Source: Armillaria gallica
Taxonomy: Eukaryota; Basidiomycota; Agaricomycetes; Agaricales; Physalacriaceae
NCBI GenBank assembly: GCA_037576215.1
Contig: JBANDB010000008.1
Span: 2,914,001-2,978,000 of the forward strand
Length of the DNA stretch: 64,000 bases
Reading direction: 5' to 3'
Part shown: positions 1-14,697 of the stretch, one piece after another
How the letters are laid out: every line of letters starts with the position of its first letter
Position numbering within the stretch: the first letter of the stretch is position 1
Translations under genes and position numbers: made by a program
Notes under the pieces: generated by a model
The model's database searches: none
What the model was told of the DNA's origin: nothing
What the model saw: the letters and a program-made list of their open reading frames with translations, nothing else

Positions 1-9
1 GCCCTTGTC

Positions 10-3000
10 ATGAACCTCATCTTCACCCCCAATCACGTGCAACTCCTCAACTCGTGCTACCCTCCTGCTTATTCTCTCTTGACGGCCGGTCCAGATTACT
101 CCCCAAATTCCCAAGAATTGAGCCGTCTCACCTATTATGCGTCCGTAACATCAAGGCTTCTTCGTTCTTATTCGCTCATCTTCAGTCAAACAGCTCGAAT
201 CACCCCGGAAAGTTGACGAAATTAGGCAGCGAACTCGAGAAACGTCTCAGAGTAGAATGCAGGAAGGCTCGCTCGGGAAATATCCGCACAAGAGCGTATG
301 TAAATATCGTGGAGATTCTCGCACCGACTAATGGTATCCGCCCACCAGGTCGCTCTTGATAACCCTGGCTATATTTCGCGCTCTCGCTACCGAATGCCGT
401 AGAGACATTGCTCTCCTTTCTCCCTCCTTGGTGGCATCGGTCGATGCAACTCTATCTTCTGTTCCGTCGGACATCGAGGTCGTGGCAAGGGCCGCCAGCG
501 TCGTACGTACCGATCCATCGTATCTTCTCAGACCGCTGACTTAGTTGGACAGTTCACGGCCTGGACAACTTACACCAACGGTCAGCTTATTGGGGCCGAC
601 AGTGACTTTACTCGGGATTATCTCTCGGCGCTCAGCGGTTTTGCCACCTTGAGCTGTTCTCAGGCAAAAGACCATGAAATTCAGAATCGGTGAGTCCGGC
701 TCACATGAGCATATTATCAGATATTCACGTCTTACAGGACGCGCCTTGTCGGATTTGCCGCGCTCACAGGAGCATTAAGCTCGGAAGCATTATACAATGA
801 TTCTCTTCAGTTTCGCTCCCAAGTTTCAATCATCATGCGTCCTATTCTAGTCACCATGTTTCAGACGGGCCTCAAAGTTTTGGACGATCAGTAAGGAGGC
901 ATTTCAGTTACCTAGGTATACTTTAATTGACCATTTAACAGGGCCGAAGGCGTCAAAAAGGCGCCAATATCACCGTATCTCTCAGAATTTCGTACACGAC
1001 CAATCATCGAGAGACGCGCTGCTTCTATTCATCTACACGTCGACGGAGACAAGGGTCCCTCAATTTCAGACGTCTCGAGCGCGTGTCTGCGTGCCTTTGT
1101 CACATTGTTGGAGCATGCCAACGGATCACAGTTAGGATACATAATGCGGTCATCTTTTGACAATCTCGATGACATGAAGGGCTGGACCAACCAGCAACAT
1201 TGCTGCTGGTTCGCCCAAAAGACTGCCGATTGGTCACAATATCAGTACAGATATGCTGTCCCGACATGGCTCGTGGAAAGACTCCTACAAGGTCAAGATG
1301 AACCTGTCACCAGTTCGATGCATATAGCTCTTACTTCTATGGTGACAACCGTCTTCAACTCCCCTACGCCCCTCATAAATCTCTCCACCTCTGATATTCT
1401 ATCAAATTTGATGACAATGGTTGTACGTCGCACGACCCTGGACCCTGAAGACCCCCTCCTCCCAGCCCTTGTCCAATGCATATCGTCTCTGGGCACTCAT
1501 GTCTACTACTCCGATCAGATTCAAGATCTCGCGGTCAGTCGACAGTGTTTGTGTCTGTCGTCTCGTGCTTATTTTCCTTCGCAGGTCGAACTGATCAACA
1601 GGCTAACTTTGATCGAAGTACAAGGCGTTGCTGGTCGTGGTGGAGCTTCCTACGGGCAAGTCCGAACAGAGGTCATCCGTGAATTACTTGCCGGCCTTTC
1701 TGGCCTTGTACACTCCGCTGACATCCGCGAATCTTCTGGCAACGCTGAATCAAGGAAGCGTCCTGAATCTGTGTCAGCCAAAACATCGTCTCCTTCTATC
1801 GATGCTACCAATAAGGATGCCGGCGTCGACGAAAGAGCATCCAGGAGGACAAGGGTTTCTCCCGACATCTGGCATGACACTCTGAGTCTGCTGTGCGATA
1901 AAGAGTATGCAGTACGTGCGGATTATGCGCAGACATTGGTTTTTTATCTAGCGAATGAAATGCCGAAGCACCCCGACTTATCTGATGCCGATGGTTCTTA
2001 TCGGCCACAGACCGTACACAAACATGTCCTTCTGTATTCGGGAGACATTGGTGCCAAGTTTCTCAACGCCCTCCATGCTTACGTATATATCCTTGCCACC
2101 ACCGCATCACTAGGCCTCACATCTAGTCCTTCTACGTCTTACTCTGCCTCGGTCAATGGTCATGATCATGCCGCCCGGTCTGCAGAGCCTCACATTGATC
2201 AAGACCCGACAGCAGAGTCGCCCACTCAAGATACTTCATTTTCTGCCCAGGCACCTCGATCACGTAAAATATCGTTGGCATTTCGTCTGCTAGAAAGCGC
2301 GCCCTCCCAAGTAACATCGGCTGGTTCAGCATGCTTGTCAGACTACACCCATATACTTGACATCTTAACGACTGTTCACGCGCAATTGCCTGTTCGTGGT
2401 TTGTTGACCGGTCTGCCGATGCTACTAGCATTAGACGGAGCTACACGTAAAGATGATGTTGGCGACCCTGCAACTGTCCGTCGGATTAATGCGACAAAAG
2501 CCGTGCTTGCGAAACTTTGGTTGCTGCTGGGGTCCCAATGGGATTGCAAGCAATTAGTGGATATGGCTGAAAAGGTAGACGCGTTTTACTCTTAAGCGCT
2601 GCATTGTCCTAATGATGTGGTTTAAGGCCTTAACGAAGGTGCCCAGCCTATCAAAGTTGCCTACGAATCCGCCCTGGGATATAGGGACGTATTGTTCAGC
2701 ATCACAACCTGTACAGTTTTCTTCTGAAGACATATCTTCTGATGAACTGGCTTGGTCTGGTGTTGATGCCGAGGCAGCCCTTTCGCATCTTGTTGCGAAC
2801 CGGAATGTTCAAGAAGCTACTGGTCTGGATAGCCAGAGCCTTCTGCGACGATTCTCAATCAAGTGGACCGCCGAAGGGGCATTGAAGGAATGTGAGTTGT
2901 TCCTCCTTGGTACATACTCTTAGTCGCTGATCGACCACATTTCTTAGCCTATAAAAAATCCACCCCTTACGATAGTACGATACGTGGTGATGGGATCTCA

Positions 3001-3375
3001 CCCCTCCTCAAGATCTCGCCAGGTTTCATGCACATCGAAAATATGTCACTTCAGAGTCTCGCTCGCTCTACTCGGGGTGTAGGAGTCACAGAATTACGAG
3101 AAGCATTGGAAGGTCGAAGCAGCATGTCAAATCCAGCATTAGCTTTGGGGGGTCGACCATCCTCAATATCCACGCTCGACCATGGCTCGTCCGTAGGGGA
3201 CAGCCGTTTGACGAAGACACGGTCGAGGACGAAGAAACGTACTATTACGTCCAGCACGGGAGAAGTGAGAGATGTTCTCAATCGGCTAGGTATAGGCAAG
3301 CAAAATGGCAGTCTTTTGAAGGCGTCCTTCCCGACGTTGCAGAAAGATCCTGCTCGTGCTGGCGGTAAAGGCTGA
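10..3375 (+). CDS. EFR3: EFR3-family plasma-membrane scaffold for PI4-kinase
   Basis: Efr3 is a peripheral plasma-membrane protein that recruits the phosphatidylinositol 4-kinase Stt4 through Ypp1. Nine exons join cleanly: 10-140, 194-295, 349-502, 553-689, 738-890, 942-1533, 1585-2574, 2627-2891 and 2948-3375, 983 codons plus stop. The N-terminal third carries the family hallmarks: NHVQLLNSCYPP, then YYASNHPGKL, LEKRLRVECRK, GNIRTRASLLI and ALATECRRDI. Helical armadillo/HEAT-like sequence follows. The C-terminal half is serine-rich and basic (KTRSRTKKR), as in fungal Efr3. I chose the first ATG at 10 because it sits just ahead of the conserved block, but an upstream exon outside the window cannot be excluded. 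The first intron uses a slightly weak donor (gtccgt), chosen because it restores the conserved YYASNHPGK. Family assignment is firm; exon ends are inferred. Confidence 0.9.
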
Positions 3376-3557
3376 TTTCTATTACTCCACGCAACACAAA
3401 CTATCATTTCTTATTTGTTCAAGCGTATTATTATTATTAGCATTGTTACCTTTTGCTGGGGGGATTGTGGAGTCTGGACTTGGTCGTGGATTAGCAATAA
3501 AATTATTCCAGGATAAATAGCTAGACTGTGCTTTTGCATTAATCGTATTTAACCTTT

Positions 3558-5820
3558 CTAGCGTCGTTGTTTAGCTTGCTGTGCGGATATTATCTTGCGT
3601 CGTGCTTCCTCTTCTAGATTGGACCAATACGCCAGCTCTAACTGAGATTTAGGATGTGCTGCGAAAAGATTGCCTTTCTGTTGAAAATTTGTCATTGAGC
3701 GTGGGTATCAAATAACAGCTGGATCACATACACTCAGTCCTTGTAGTAACGTCTCATACATGGATGACTGCGCCGAAGCTTTAGCTATAGAGTCGCTGAT
3801 TTGATTAACGTAGCGCTGGATCATCTTAGCAAGCTCTTGTCTTAAACGTAGAAGACTGTGACGTGTTAGAAAAGACGGCAAGGGACACGAAAGAAAATCA
3901 ACTTGCTTCGCGAAAATCATGGTTTCGTCTGATTGCTCCGTCAAGGCCACGAATGAGTTGAAAATGACGATGTAGTGATTGCAGAGCTAAGGTCTGTCAG
4001 AAGGTTGTTTCTTTCTGCTCGTAATGAACACCTTACGTTTGCGACAGTGGACTCTGTCAAAGCAACAGCGCGACTGAAATAACTCGAGCCGCCACCTTCC
4101 GCAAGTTTCTTTACACCATCGATGTTTTCCGACATCACCTTCTGAAAAACCGGCCACAGATCCATGCGAATGCCAAACATAAACGTCACAGCAGCAGGAC
4201 ATGCGCGGTTTTCAATTTCTGCCGCAACGTCTTCGATGAGGCGGATCATGGTAAGGAGTGGAATGATGGAAGGTACTGGGTCTAGTGCAGAGCGGACGAA
4301 GGTCTAAACAAATAAGACATGGTTTGGAGCCCGAGTATTCCAAGGTATGCATACCTGTACATATTCAAGTACGGGATCAAATATCTGTTTCCAGATAGCA
4401 TCCGTAGCTGCTTGCTCTTCCTTCAAAGAGGCTAGTTGAGCTGATATTGAAGGAGGTACCGGCGTTCGAAGACCACCAAATTCGGACCCGGCGTAAGAGT
4501 TATTGTCGGTGGGAGAAAGCGCAGGTGACAGGGCGTGTTCCAAGTCTAAAGGAGGAAGAGACGTTTGCACAGGAAAGAAGGTCTTCACGAAGGTGTACTC
4601 CGCGGTTGCGTTATCCATGAAAACCAGAAGTAAGGATCGTAATAGCGCTTCTATCGGCTCGGTCTGAACAAGAGACATCAATTGAATTCCCAAGCGCACA
4701 GAAGCCATACTCACGTATGTTTTATCATCCGCCATATACGCCAACGTGACACTGGGTCCATCTATCTTACCGTACGCTAGTCGCTCAAGGTCAATGGATG
4801 TAGTTTTCTGCTCCGATGATGTTATTGGTTCTGATTTTTGTGCTGAACGAGCCTGACATGGATAGGTGAGGGGAAGGAGCGATGCATAGTAGAAAGGGAG
4901 CACACCTTAACCCATCCCAGACTCCGCGCATAACGACGAAAGCCAGTCTCATAATAAACTCGGGCTGCGCCAACATAAGACCTTTGAATCTCATGCGCGA
5001 CGTCTGGAGCCTGTCGCTGAAGGAACGCGAAAAGTGGCCGATACTTCAGAATGACAGAGGTCTGGATGACTTGCATGTTTGTGGTGACGCTCTTTTGTAT
5101 GGGTTGAAAAAGTGCAAGGAAGAAGGCGCGTGTCTTGGATGCTGCCTTGGGTTAGAGACGGTAAGTGACACACGCAGGGGAAAGAAGGTCAACGTACGAC
5201 TATCCGAAGGCCCTCTGCAACTTCACCCACGTCTCTCGCCGCCTTCACTCGCGCTCGCGCTTTACATGTATCTAGCCTTCGCTCAAAGTCGTCGATGATA
5301 TCAATCCAGGGTTCACCAACGTCAGTGTCCAAGATAATAGTCGCAATTGACGGCGGTATCGCAATGTCAGCAATCAAGCTGGAGAGCGGCTTCTCTATTT
5401 TCTGCAAAACAATTGAATAGTGGGAGTTATATGGTATACTGGACACTAACGCGACGACTCTTGAGCCTATTATCGATGTCTTTACTTCTGTCTTGAAGTT
5501 CTGATATTTGTCCAGCTACCGCCGAGAGATCCTTTTGAAATGTGGAGAGGAAATTTTCCAAGGAATCGAGAAGTTTGACGCTGGTCTAAAGCATAGCATT
5601 CAAAGCATTTGTAACAGATGGTAAGCAAGCCACGTACCTGCACTTGGTCATGAAGTTCTACGAAATCCTTCTCGCGACTGGAATCTTAATCGACAGGCAT
5701 TGGATAAAGTCTACAGAGGCGACTTTGACACGTACAGAACTGATCCAAATCTGATAAATGTTAGATGCGAATATGGTCAGAAAACCGGAGTGATTGCATA
5801 CTACTCTGTTCAGAAGCCAT
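3558..5820 (-). CDS. VPS52: VPS52, subunit of the GARP tethering complex
   Basis: Vps52 (Sac2 family) is a core subunit of the GARP/EARP complex, which tethers endosome-derived vesicles at the trans-Golgi network. Read on the minus strand, short exons give an N-terminal coiled coil (SREKDFVELHDQVQ, then LLDSLENFLSTFQKDL and ISELQDRSKDIDNRL). The family core follows: TNMQVIQTSVILKYR, FLQRQAPDVAHEIQRSYV and YYETGFRRYARSLGWVK. A C-terminal helical half ends in EARRKIISAQQAKQRR. One 51-base intron is in frame (near 4670-4720), so an uncorrected reading would add 17 false residues. The N terminus before the coiled coil is shorter than in many relatives, so the start at 5820 is provisional. The gene lies 182 bp from the EFR3 stop, tail to tail. 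Confidence 0.88.
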
Positions 5821-5952
5821 TTGAGGACGACGGTAGTGTAGAAGTACGTATGTGGCTGTGCTGAACCAGTTGCGTGTATCAAATTAAATTACTAGCAGTA
5901 GCCCTTACAAGTTCTTGTACATAGAATAATATTTGCGAATAAAAGTCACTCC

Positions 5953-6811
5953 TCAGCTATGCCACATGTTGGGTAGCGTCTTCATCGAGTTGTTCTTGAC
6001 TAAGTTGTACGTTCTCTCTGGCACCCGTCTTCCCGACTTGATGCTATCCAATACCCATTCAGGTTTAACGACCTGCACTTGCGTTCTTGACTTGGCTTTA
6101 AGCAGATTGTGGGTCTTGGAGCCGTTGAGACATTGGGACGACAATATATGCGTCGCACTGGAGGCGGTCATTCTAACGTGAGATTAAAACAGGTTAAAAT
6201 GCGAAAGATGAGAGCAAGCTCACACAACAGTACCACCGGCTTCTGTAACTATTCGTTTCATTTCGATGTCGGTCGTACCGGATAAATATCCATCGATGTA
6301 GATGCGGGTGTTGCGTAAGACTTGGCTCCCAGAGCGACCTTGTTCTCTTTGTTGGGCGAGCTTCTGGGCACGGGCCTCAAAGTATTCTGTTCGGTGAGAG
6401 ATACGCGTCTCAGCAACTTGGTGACCCGTTGACGTTGAAATAACATGATCTGACACAAAACTTAATACTAATCCAAGTACAGGCCAACATTATCTGAACC
6501 TGAACGATCAGAGAGATCAGAATGAGTGAGAGGATTTGACTCGTCGGACAGCGTGTTCAATAATAATTTCGTGAGGTCAGCTGGCGATGGTTCGGTCTTA
6601 AAGTCAGGTAGTTGCTCTAGAAGAAGACTATCCACAAGTTGTAAGGTTCGGAAATTGGGCATGAGAACGAGACGTACTTTATCTTCTCCTTGGGTCTAAG
6701 CGGTCGGTTCTCATGCGTGTTATACGGTTGGTATTGTGCAGACTTGCTGTCTTTAGTGTCGAGTTTTTTGCGACGCGATGCCGGCTTGACGACCGTAAAA
6801 TATTTCTCCAT
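5953..6811 (-). CDS. stand-alone REV1-type BRCT-domain protein
   Basis: A short protein with a single C-terminal BRCT domain. The BRCT segment (IYIDGYLSGTTDIEMKRIV, then ATHILSSQCLNGSKTH and VVKPEWVLDSIKSGRRVPE) resembles the BRCT of the translesion-synthesis protein REV1, including the upstream FEARAQKLAQQ helix that precedes BRCT in REV1. No Y-family polymerase domain follows: the frame stops at 5953 and VPS52 begins about 130 bp further on. The N-terminal 100 residues are basic then acidic and low in complexity. Exons are separated by short introns near 6625-6665, 6455-6505 and 6172-6222. The start at 6811 is the ATG of MEKYFTVVKP; an in-frame ATG at 6880 would add 23 residues. A role in DNA-damage signalling or as a scaffold is inferred from the domain only. 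Confidence 0.72.
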
Positions 6812-6968
6812 TATGGAGACGAACCCATAAATATAGTGTTTATACAACGAGAATAAAGGAGGATGGTTAAGCATTTCCAAATTGGGCGAACGAACAACGA
6901 GGGTTGTTTGTTTGTGTTTAGCTCAAGTCGTCTCTGCCCTACCACCTCCCTTTGTCCATCGAGGTGAA
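6812..6968. promoter_or_regulatory. divergent promoter between the BRCT gene and CEF1
   Basis: Only 157 bp separate the proposed start codons of two divergently transcribed genes, so both promoters must lie here or inside 5' leaders. If the BRCT gene starts at the upstream ATG (6880), the gap shrinks to 88 bp. I saw no clear TATA box. Shared regulation is an inference from geometry. Confidence 0.4.
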
Positions 6969-9870
<2,902 letters not shown>

Positions 9871-9994
9871 TTCTTCACATATTTTATTACCCTGTATCCA
9901 TATCTATATTTAGCTTGGCGCTTAGTTGCCTTTCTTTCGTACTTTCACCGTCACTGCACTTTCTCGCCTTTGCCTTTGCTCGCCATTGTTGAAT

Positions 9995-12520
9995 ATGCAG
10001 GAACAAGGTCCCCATCGCATGTATACTCCTCCTCAAGCGCCACCGCCGGCTGCGACAGGCGACGAGGAGCACCATGCTCAACGATATCCTGCTAATGTTC
10101 CCCCTTCTCAATATATCTCTTTGCCTCGTCCACCATCTGATACGTTAGGAAATCCTCAATGGCATCCTCCTTTCCACCACAGCAACCCCTTCGACGACAC
10201 GCGAATTGACCAGCAGCGACTCGACCAACCAGAACAGGGCGATTCCTTCTTTTATCAACGACGCGTCAGCCAGATACCGCTAGCACCTGACGACAGAAGG
10301 CGGGACTCTGACGCTACTCTTGCTGACGCTGGACGGCCTGATCCCTACAAAAAGTACTCGCTGTCTTCGTATGAACATCCCTATGATATCCCGCCGCCAC
10401 AGAATGCCTACAACCGTTCGTCACTCAGTCAGAACTATTCTCCTCGTCGCTCTGCTCGGCGCAGCGTGAGCTTTGTTGACCATCCCGGCGTGCTGGAGTA
10501 TAACCCTGACGAAGAAGTCGATGTAGAGGCCGAACGGGCCCAAAAGAGACGCGGGATCCCATCGCAAATGCTCCAACTCCGTATTATGAACCAGTCTAAT
10601 GGCGACGAAACCGGTGGATATGACTACAACGACGAGTATATGCGTCGACCGAAATACAGGCGAGCAGATTCCGGAATGTCAGATTGCTCAGAAGTGGGCC
10701 TCGACCCAGATGATCCTCGAGTTACTGGCGCTCGCGCAAATCACCTCGAGGACCAAGAAGACATCGAAAAGAACATGCTCCGTCAAATGGACTATCGGAG
10801 CCGTCGCAAACATCTTATGCGCGTCAAGATCGAATTCAATGTTACCTGTGTGTATTCAATCTACATTCATCTTGCCACAAAAGTTCTGACTTTGCCAAGC
10901 TATGGTTAATCGACAGGAATTTCTGATCAAGCTCGCTAAAAGTCTTATGACATTCGGTGCTCCCTCTCATCGTATTGAATCCCAACTCGTTGCGGCTGCG
11001 CGCATTCTGGAAGTGGAAGCAGAGTTTATTCATCTCCCTGGTGTCATCATTTGCTCTTTCGGCGATCAGGAGCTGGGCTGTTCTGAGACGCATTTCGTGA
11101 AGTGCGGGGGTAGGTTGTCCTTGGGAGCGCTACACAAGGTTCACTTGATTTACCGATCTGTTGTTCACGACGAGACCAGTGCGAAGAAGGCTTCGGAGCA
11201 GCTTAACGATCTATTGAATGCACCACCGCTCTATTCTGTTACTTTCCGCTGTCTCCTTGCGTTCTGTCTATCGGCTCTCATCTGTCCTCTTGCATTTGGT
11301 GGATCGTTCTTAGATATGTGGATTGCAGGAGCCTGCGCCTTCATTCTGTCTGTTCTTCAGCTATGTGCGACGAAGAGCGCGCTTTATGCTAACGTCTTTG
11401 AGTAAGCGTGACCGTCATTGCTCGTGTATCCCGGTCTTTCTCATGTTGTACCCTAGGATTACTGCGTCCATTTTCGTGTCGTTTGCAGCTCGAGGACTGA
11501 GTAGCATTCGCAGCCAAATATTCTGTTACACCGCAATCTCTTCTTCCAGTATCATCTGCATCTTACCTGGGTATTTGATTCGTACGTTCCTTCAAATCGA
11601 CCGGTGGCTGATCTCTGATCATCCTCTAGTGAGTAGTTCTCTTGAGCTGGCCTCTAAGAATATCGTCTGCGGAAGCGTGAAAATGGTTTATGCACTGATC
11701 TACACTTTGTTTTTGGTATGTGCCCTCGGTCTTCATATCGTACACAGACCAGTCATGAAGTTTCCAGGGCTTTGGACTGCAGATTGGCTCCGATTTCTAT
11801 CTTCTGTTGGATCGTCACACACGCCACAGCCTGGACGCACTTGCTAACAGCCTCTCTACGACTGTGTCTCTGACGGGTGCTTGGACCGCCGATAATGACA
11901 CCGTCAACAGTACGATGCCCTTAGTCGGCACGTGGACATTTACGCATGCCGTCTCGCTCACTCAACATGATATTATTAACGCCTGCTACCGTCCAAAAAG
12001 GTTTCCTTGGTATCTTCAGCCGTTCCCAACCTGGACTGCCTTCATCATCGTCCCTGTTTTCTCGCTCCTCTCGTCCCTTGCCAACTTGCAACCCCTTAAA
12101 AGCAAACAGCTTCCTATCATGGTCGCGATCTCGTGCTGTTCGTATGCCTCAAATAAAGTCGCCAACCATTACATCTTCAATCGATCCGACGTCGTCTCTG
12201 CTATCGGAGCTTTTACTGTCGGTCTACTGGGAAATATTTACTCCCGCAAAATGGGTGGTACCGCGTTCACATCTATGGTGACAGGAGTGTTGTTCTTGGT
12301 CCCGGTATGTACCCGATTTTCATGTAGTCTCTCCATTGACTCCGGCCTGTTTGATAGTCCGGTCTTTCTCAAGCAGGAGGTATCACCGCTAATGGAAATG
12401 GGATAGACATCGGGGGCGATGATTGCAGTCACTATCGGTATCACTGTTGGGCTGTTCATGAGCCAGGCGCTTGTATACATGTTCGGCACCCGGAAAAATG
12501 CCGCTGTTTTCTCATTCTGA
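9995..12520 (+). CDS. PRM10: PRM10/ThrE-family multi-pass membrane protein, frame problem near the 3' end
   Basis: A member of the DUF1212/ThrE (threonine/serine exporter-like) family, called pheromone-regulated membrane protein 10 in fungi; transport substrate unknown. A 300-residue hydrophilic Pro/Ser/Arg-rich N terminus precedes the conserved domain (RQEFLIKLAKSLMTFGAPSHRIE). About ten membrane segments follow, through LFMSQALVYMFGTRKNAAVFSF at the end. The donor at 12305 can join 12358, which keeps the expected SGLSQAGG/GIDIG segment but then runs out of frame. It can instead join 12407, which restores the C-terminal membrane segment in frame but drops that conserved stretch. Removing one G from the run at 12412-12416 would reconcile both. 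An in-frame start upstream at 9926 would add 23 residues. The gene is tail to tail with FRS2. Confidence 0.85.
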
Positions 12521-12650
12521 AGTTCTTCACGTTCTCTTTACTTTGTTGCTTTGTGCCATCAACTCGTTTGTCTTGTCCTCCTGTATGCGTCTTCATGTTC
12601 TCTACAAAACAGATATACACGTTGCCTTTCTTCAGTATTTACCTCGATGT

Positions 12651-14635
12651 CTAGAAACGAACTGCCGGCGAATTTTCTACGTTTTCGATCGGCACTTTGT
12701 GCCCCACGAGTGTACGGATATTGTTAATACCGTAACTAAATGTGTATTTAGCGTGGTGATCGGTTTTCATGTCAAAGGTACTTGCCGAATCATCGTGGGT
12801 CGCTCAAGACTGAGGCCCCATCCATGCACCCGAACATCTTTCGGGAAGCCCATGGGTTCAAGCATCTCCGGTCGGAACATCCCGCTGTTTCCAACCTCAA
12901 CCCATTTGTCCAACATTGGATGGAATGCGAAGATTTCAAGCGACGGCTGGGTAATGCGCTAGTTGGTCGGAAACCGAGGCAGAAAACAGATTCAGACAAA
13001 CCTCGGTATAAGGGTTATACGCAGGCTTGAACCTGACTTTTTCGATACCCATTTTCTTGAAGAAGACTCGCATAAAGCCTGTGCGATGACGGTGTAAGAT
13101 ATGGAGTTAAACTTTACGGTAACGAACTCACCGATCAGGTCCGACAGGGTGACATTGCGATCAGCGACAACCCCTTCGACCTGATGGAACTCAGCCAGAT
13201 GGGTTGCGTCCATGGTCTCGTTTCGGAACACCCGGTCAATACTGAAAAGTTTGGCTGGCTTGAAGCCATCACCACTGTCAACAGCAGTTTTTGTACCAGT
13301 GTAATCTCCATCTTCTCCATCGACCTTCTCTCCTCTACACTTTGCTGCCAATTTGTACAGCATGTGGGCAGATGACGCGGTCGTATGTGTTCGTAGAAGA
13401 AGTTTAGAGGACTCTTCGTGCGACCAGGGAGCGCGATAGCCTGTTGAACCATACGCGCCATGTTCATGAACGGTGGAAACCCGCTTGTAATATTCGGGTT
13501 CTGGAGGTAGTGAATGCGGGGGTCGGAGATGTAGAAGGTATCCTGTAAATCTCGGGCGGGATGTTGCTGAGGGACAAACAAGGCGTCGAAGCACCAGAAG
13601 CCGGATTCTACATATGATTGGGTAGGCATCTCTGCGAAACTGGTGAAAAAGGTTAAGAAGGGGAGCAGTAGATGCATGGTAATACACGCACCCCATCTCC
13701 AAGAAATTATTACGGATTTCCTCCCGGACTTTAAGGAGCATATGTAGAGCACCTCCGTTCGTTGGTATCCCTTCCGCTTCGAAATTGTACTTTTTGAACT
13801 TGGCCGTCTTCCATGCACCACTGAAGAAAAATACATGAGAATTAAATGAGTTACACGAAAAAATGAATTACGATGTTAGCATGTCTGCGGTCAGATCTGT
13901 TTCCGGTTTCGCGGTGGAAGTGCTGAATTCAGGACCCTTGTTCACGGTGAACCACTGGCCCTTCCTGATTGATGTCAGCTGCGTCTGGGGAAAAGACAAG
14001 ATGATTCACTTTTGTATGATCAGCTTACGCTTTCGCAGGTCCGCCAGGACCTTCTCTCCAGTTTTCAGTGTTCCTGTTGATTCTATTTCCTGCAAATCTA
14101 GTTGCGTGGTATCATTTATGGTATTAGCCTGTGCAGGTCAGTAATTCACTTTCAGAATTTTTTTGAAGAAATGAAGTACCATCTTAACAAAACCATCACC
14201 CTCTTTGCCGATCCAGCCGTTCTTGAAGGCACGACCTTGCCCTACTTTTGCCGTCTCATCTCCGACCAGTTTCTTCAGCTGTTGGGGTGTCACTGGGGTT
14301 CCCTGACCCTTTACAGGGAGGGCAGACCAGACGCGAGCTTCGTGCGATCCCTCCTTTGCAATTGAAGCACCTTCTGCCGTTAATACATGGGTGAAGACTT
14401 CGCGTGTTTCGTATTTAATCATCTTGATATTTTTCCTGAGTATTATCCGATAAACCGAAATTGAAGGACGCACCTCGCGACTGAGCAATGAGTTCAGAGC
14501 ACCGAGAATGGTTATTTGGGCCTCATGGGAGGTTGCAGGTTCCTTCTGGCCGGGAAGAACAAGAGCCCTGGAGTCCTTGATAGAGGACTGGGCATCGAGG
14601 GTATCGAGAATGAGCTGCTGGAGAGCTTCAGCCAT
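12651..14635 (-). CDS. FRS2: cytosolic phenylalanyl-tRNA synthetase alpha subunit, one apparent frame break
   Basis: The alpha chain of the alpha2-beta2 PheRS, the catalytic class II subunit that charges tRNA-Phe in the cytosol. On the minus strand it starts [16 protein letters not shown]. The winged-helix N-terminal region contains [10 protein letters not shown] and [16 protein letters not shown]. The class II core contains VRTHTTA-type [52 protein letters not shown] and [13 protein letters not shown]. It ends ...[12 protein letters not shown]. Two splice details matter: the intron at 12736-12785 is GC-AG, and the first intron is a 51-base in-frame one. The frame changes by one base at the G5 run 13518-13522 (between ISDP and [11 protein letters not shown]) with no possible intron. 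An essential enzyme is unlikely to be broken, so a consensus error is the simplest reading. Confidence 0.92.
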
Positions 14636-14697
14636 GGTGATGGACGGGTAAAGCAAAGATCGATGACTCGGACCGCGGTATCACGTGCAAAGCATCC
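14636..14697. promoter_or_regulatory. 62-bp divergent promoter of FRS2 and PEX2
   Basis: Only 62 bp separate the start codons of FRS2 (minus) and PEX2 (plus). The proximal element tcacgtg at 14681-14687 is an E-box/CACGTG core, a common fungal bHLH binding site. Whether it acts on either gene is unknown. Confidence 0.4.

Noticed and set aside
4670..4720. 17 extra residues in VPS52 and similar in-frame insertions in EFR3 (1534-1584) and FRS2 (after LLSRE)
   Set aside because: Each stretch is a multiple of three, bounded by GT and AG, and absent from the conserved protein; they are in-frame introns.
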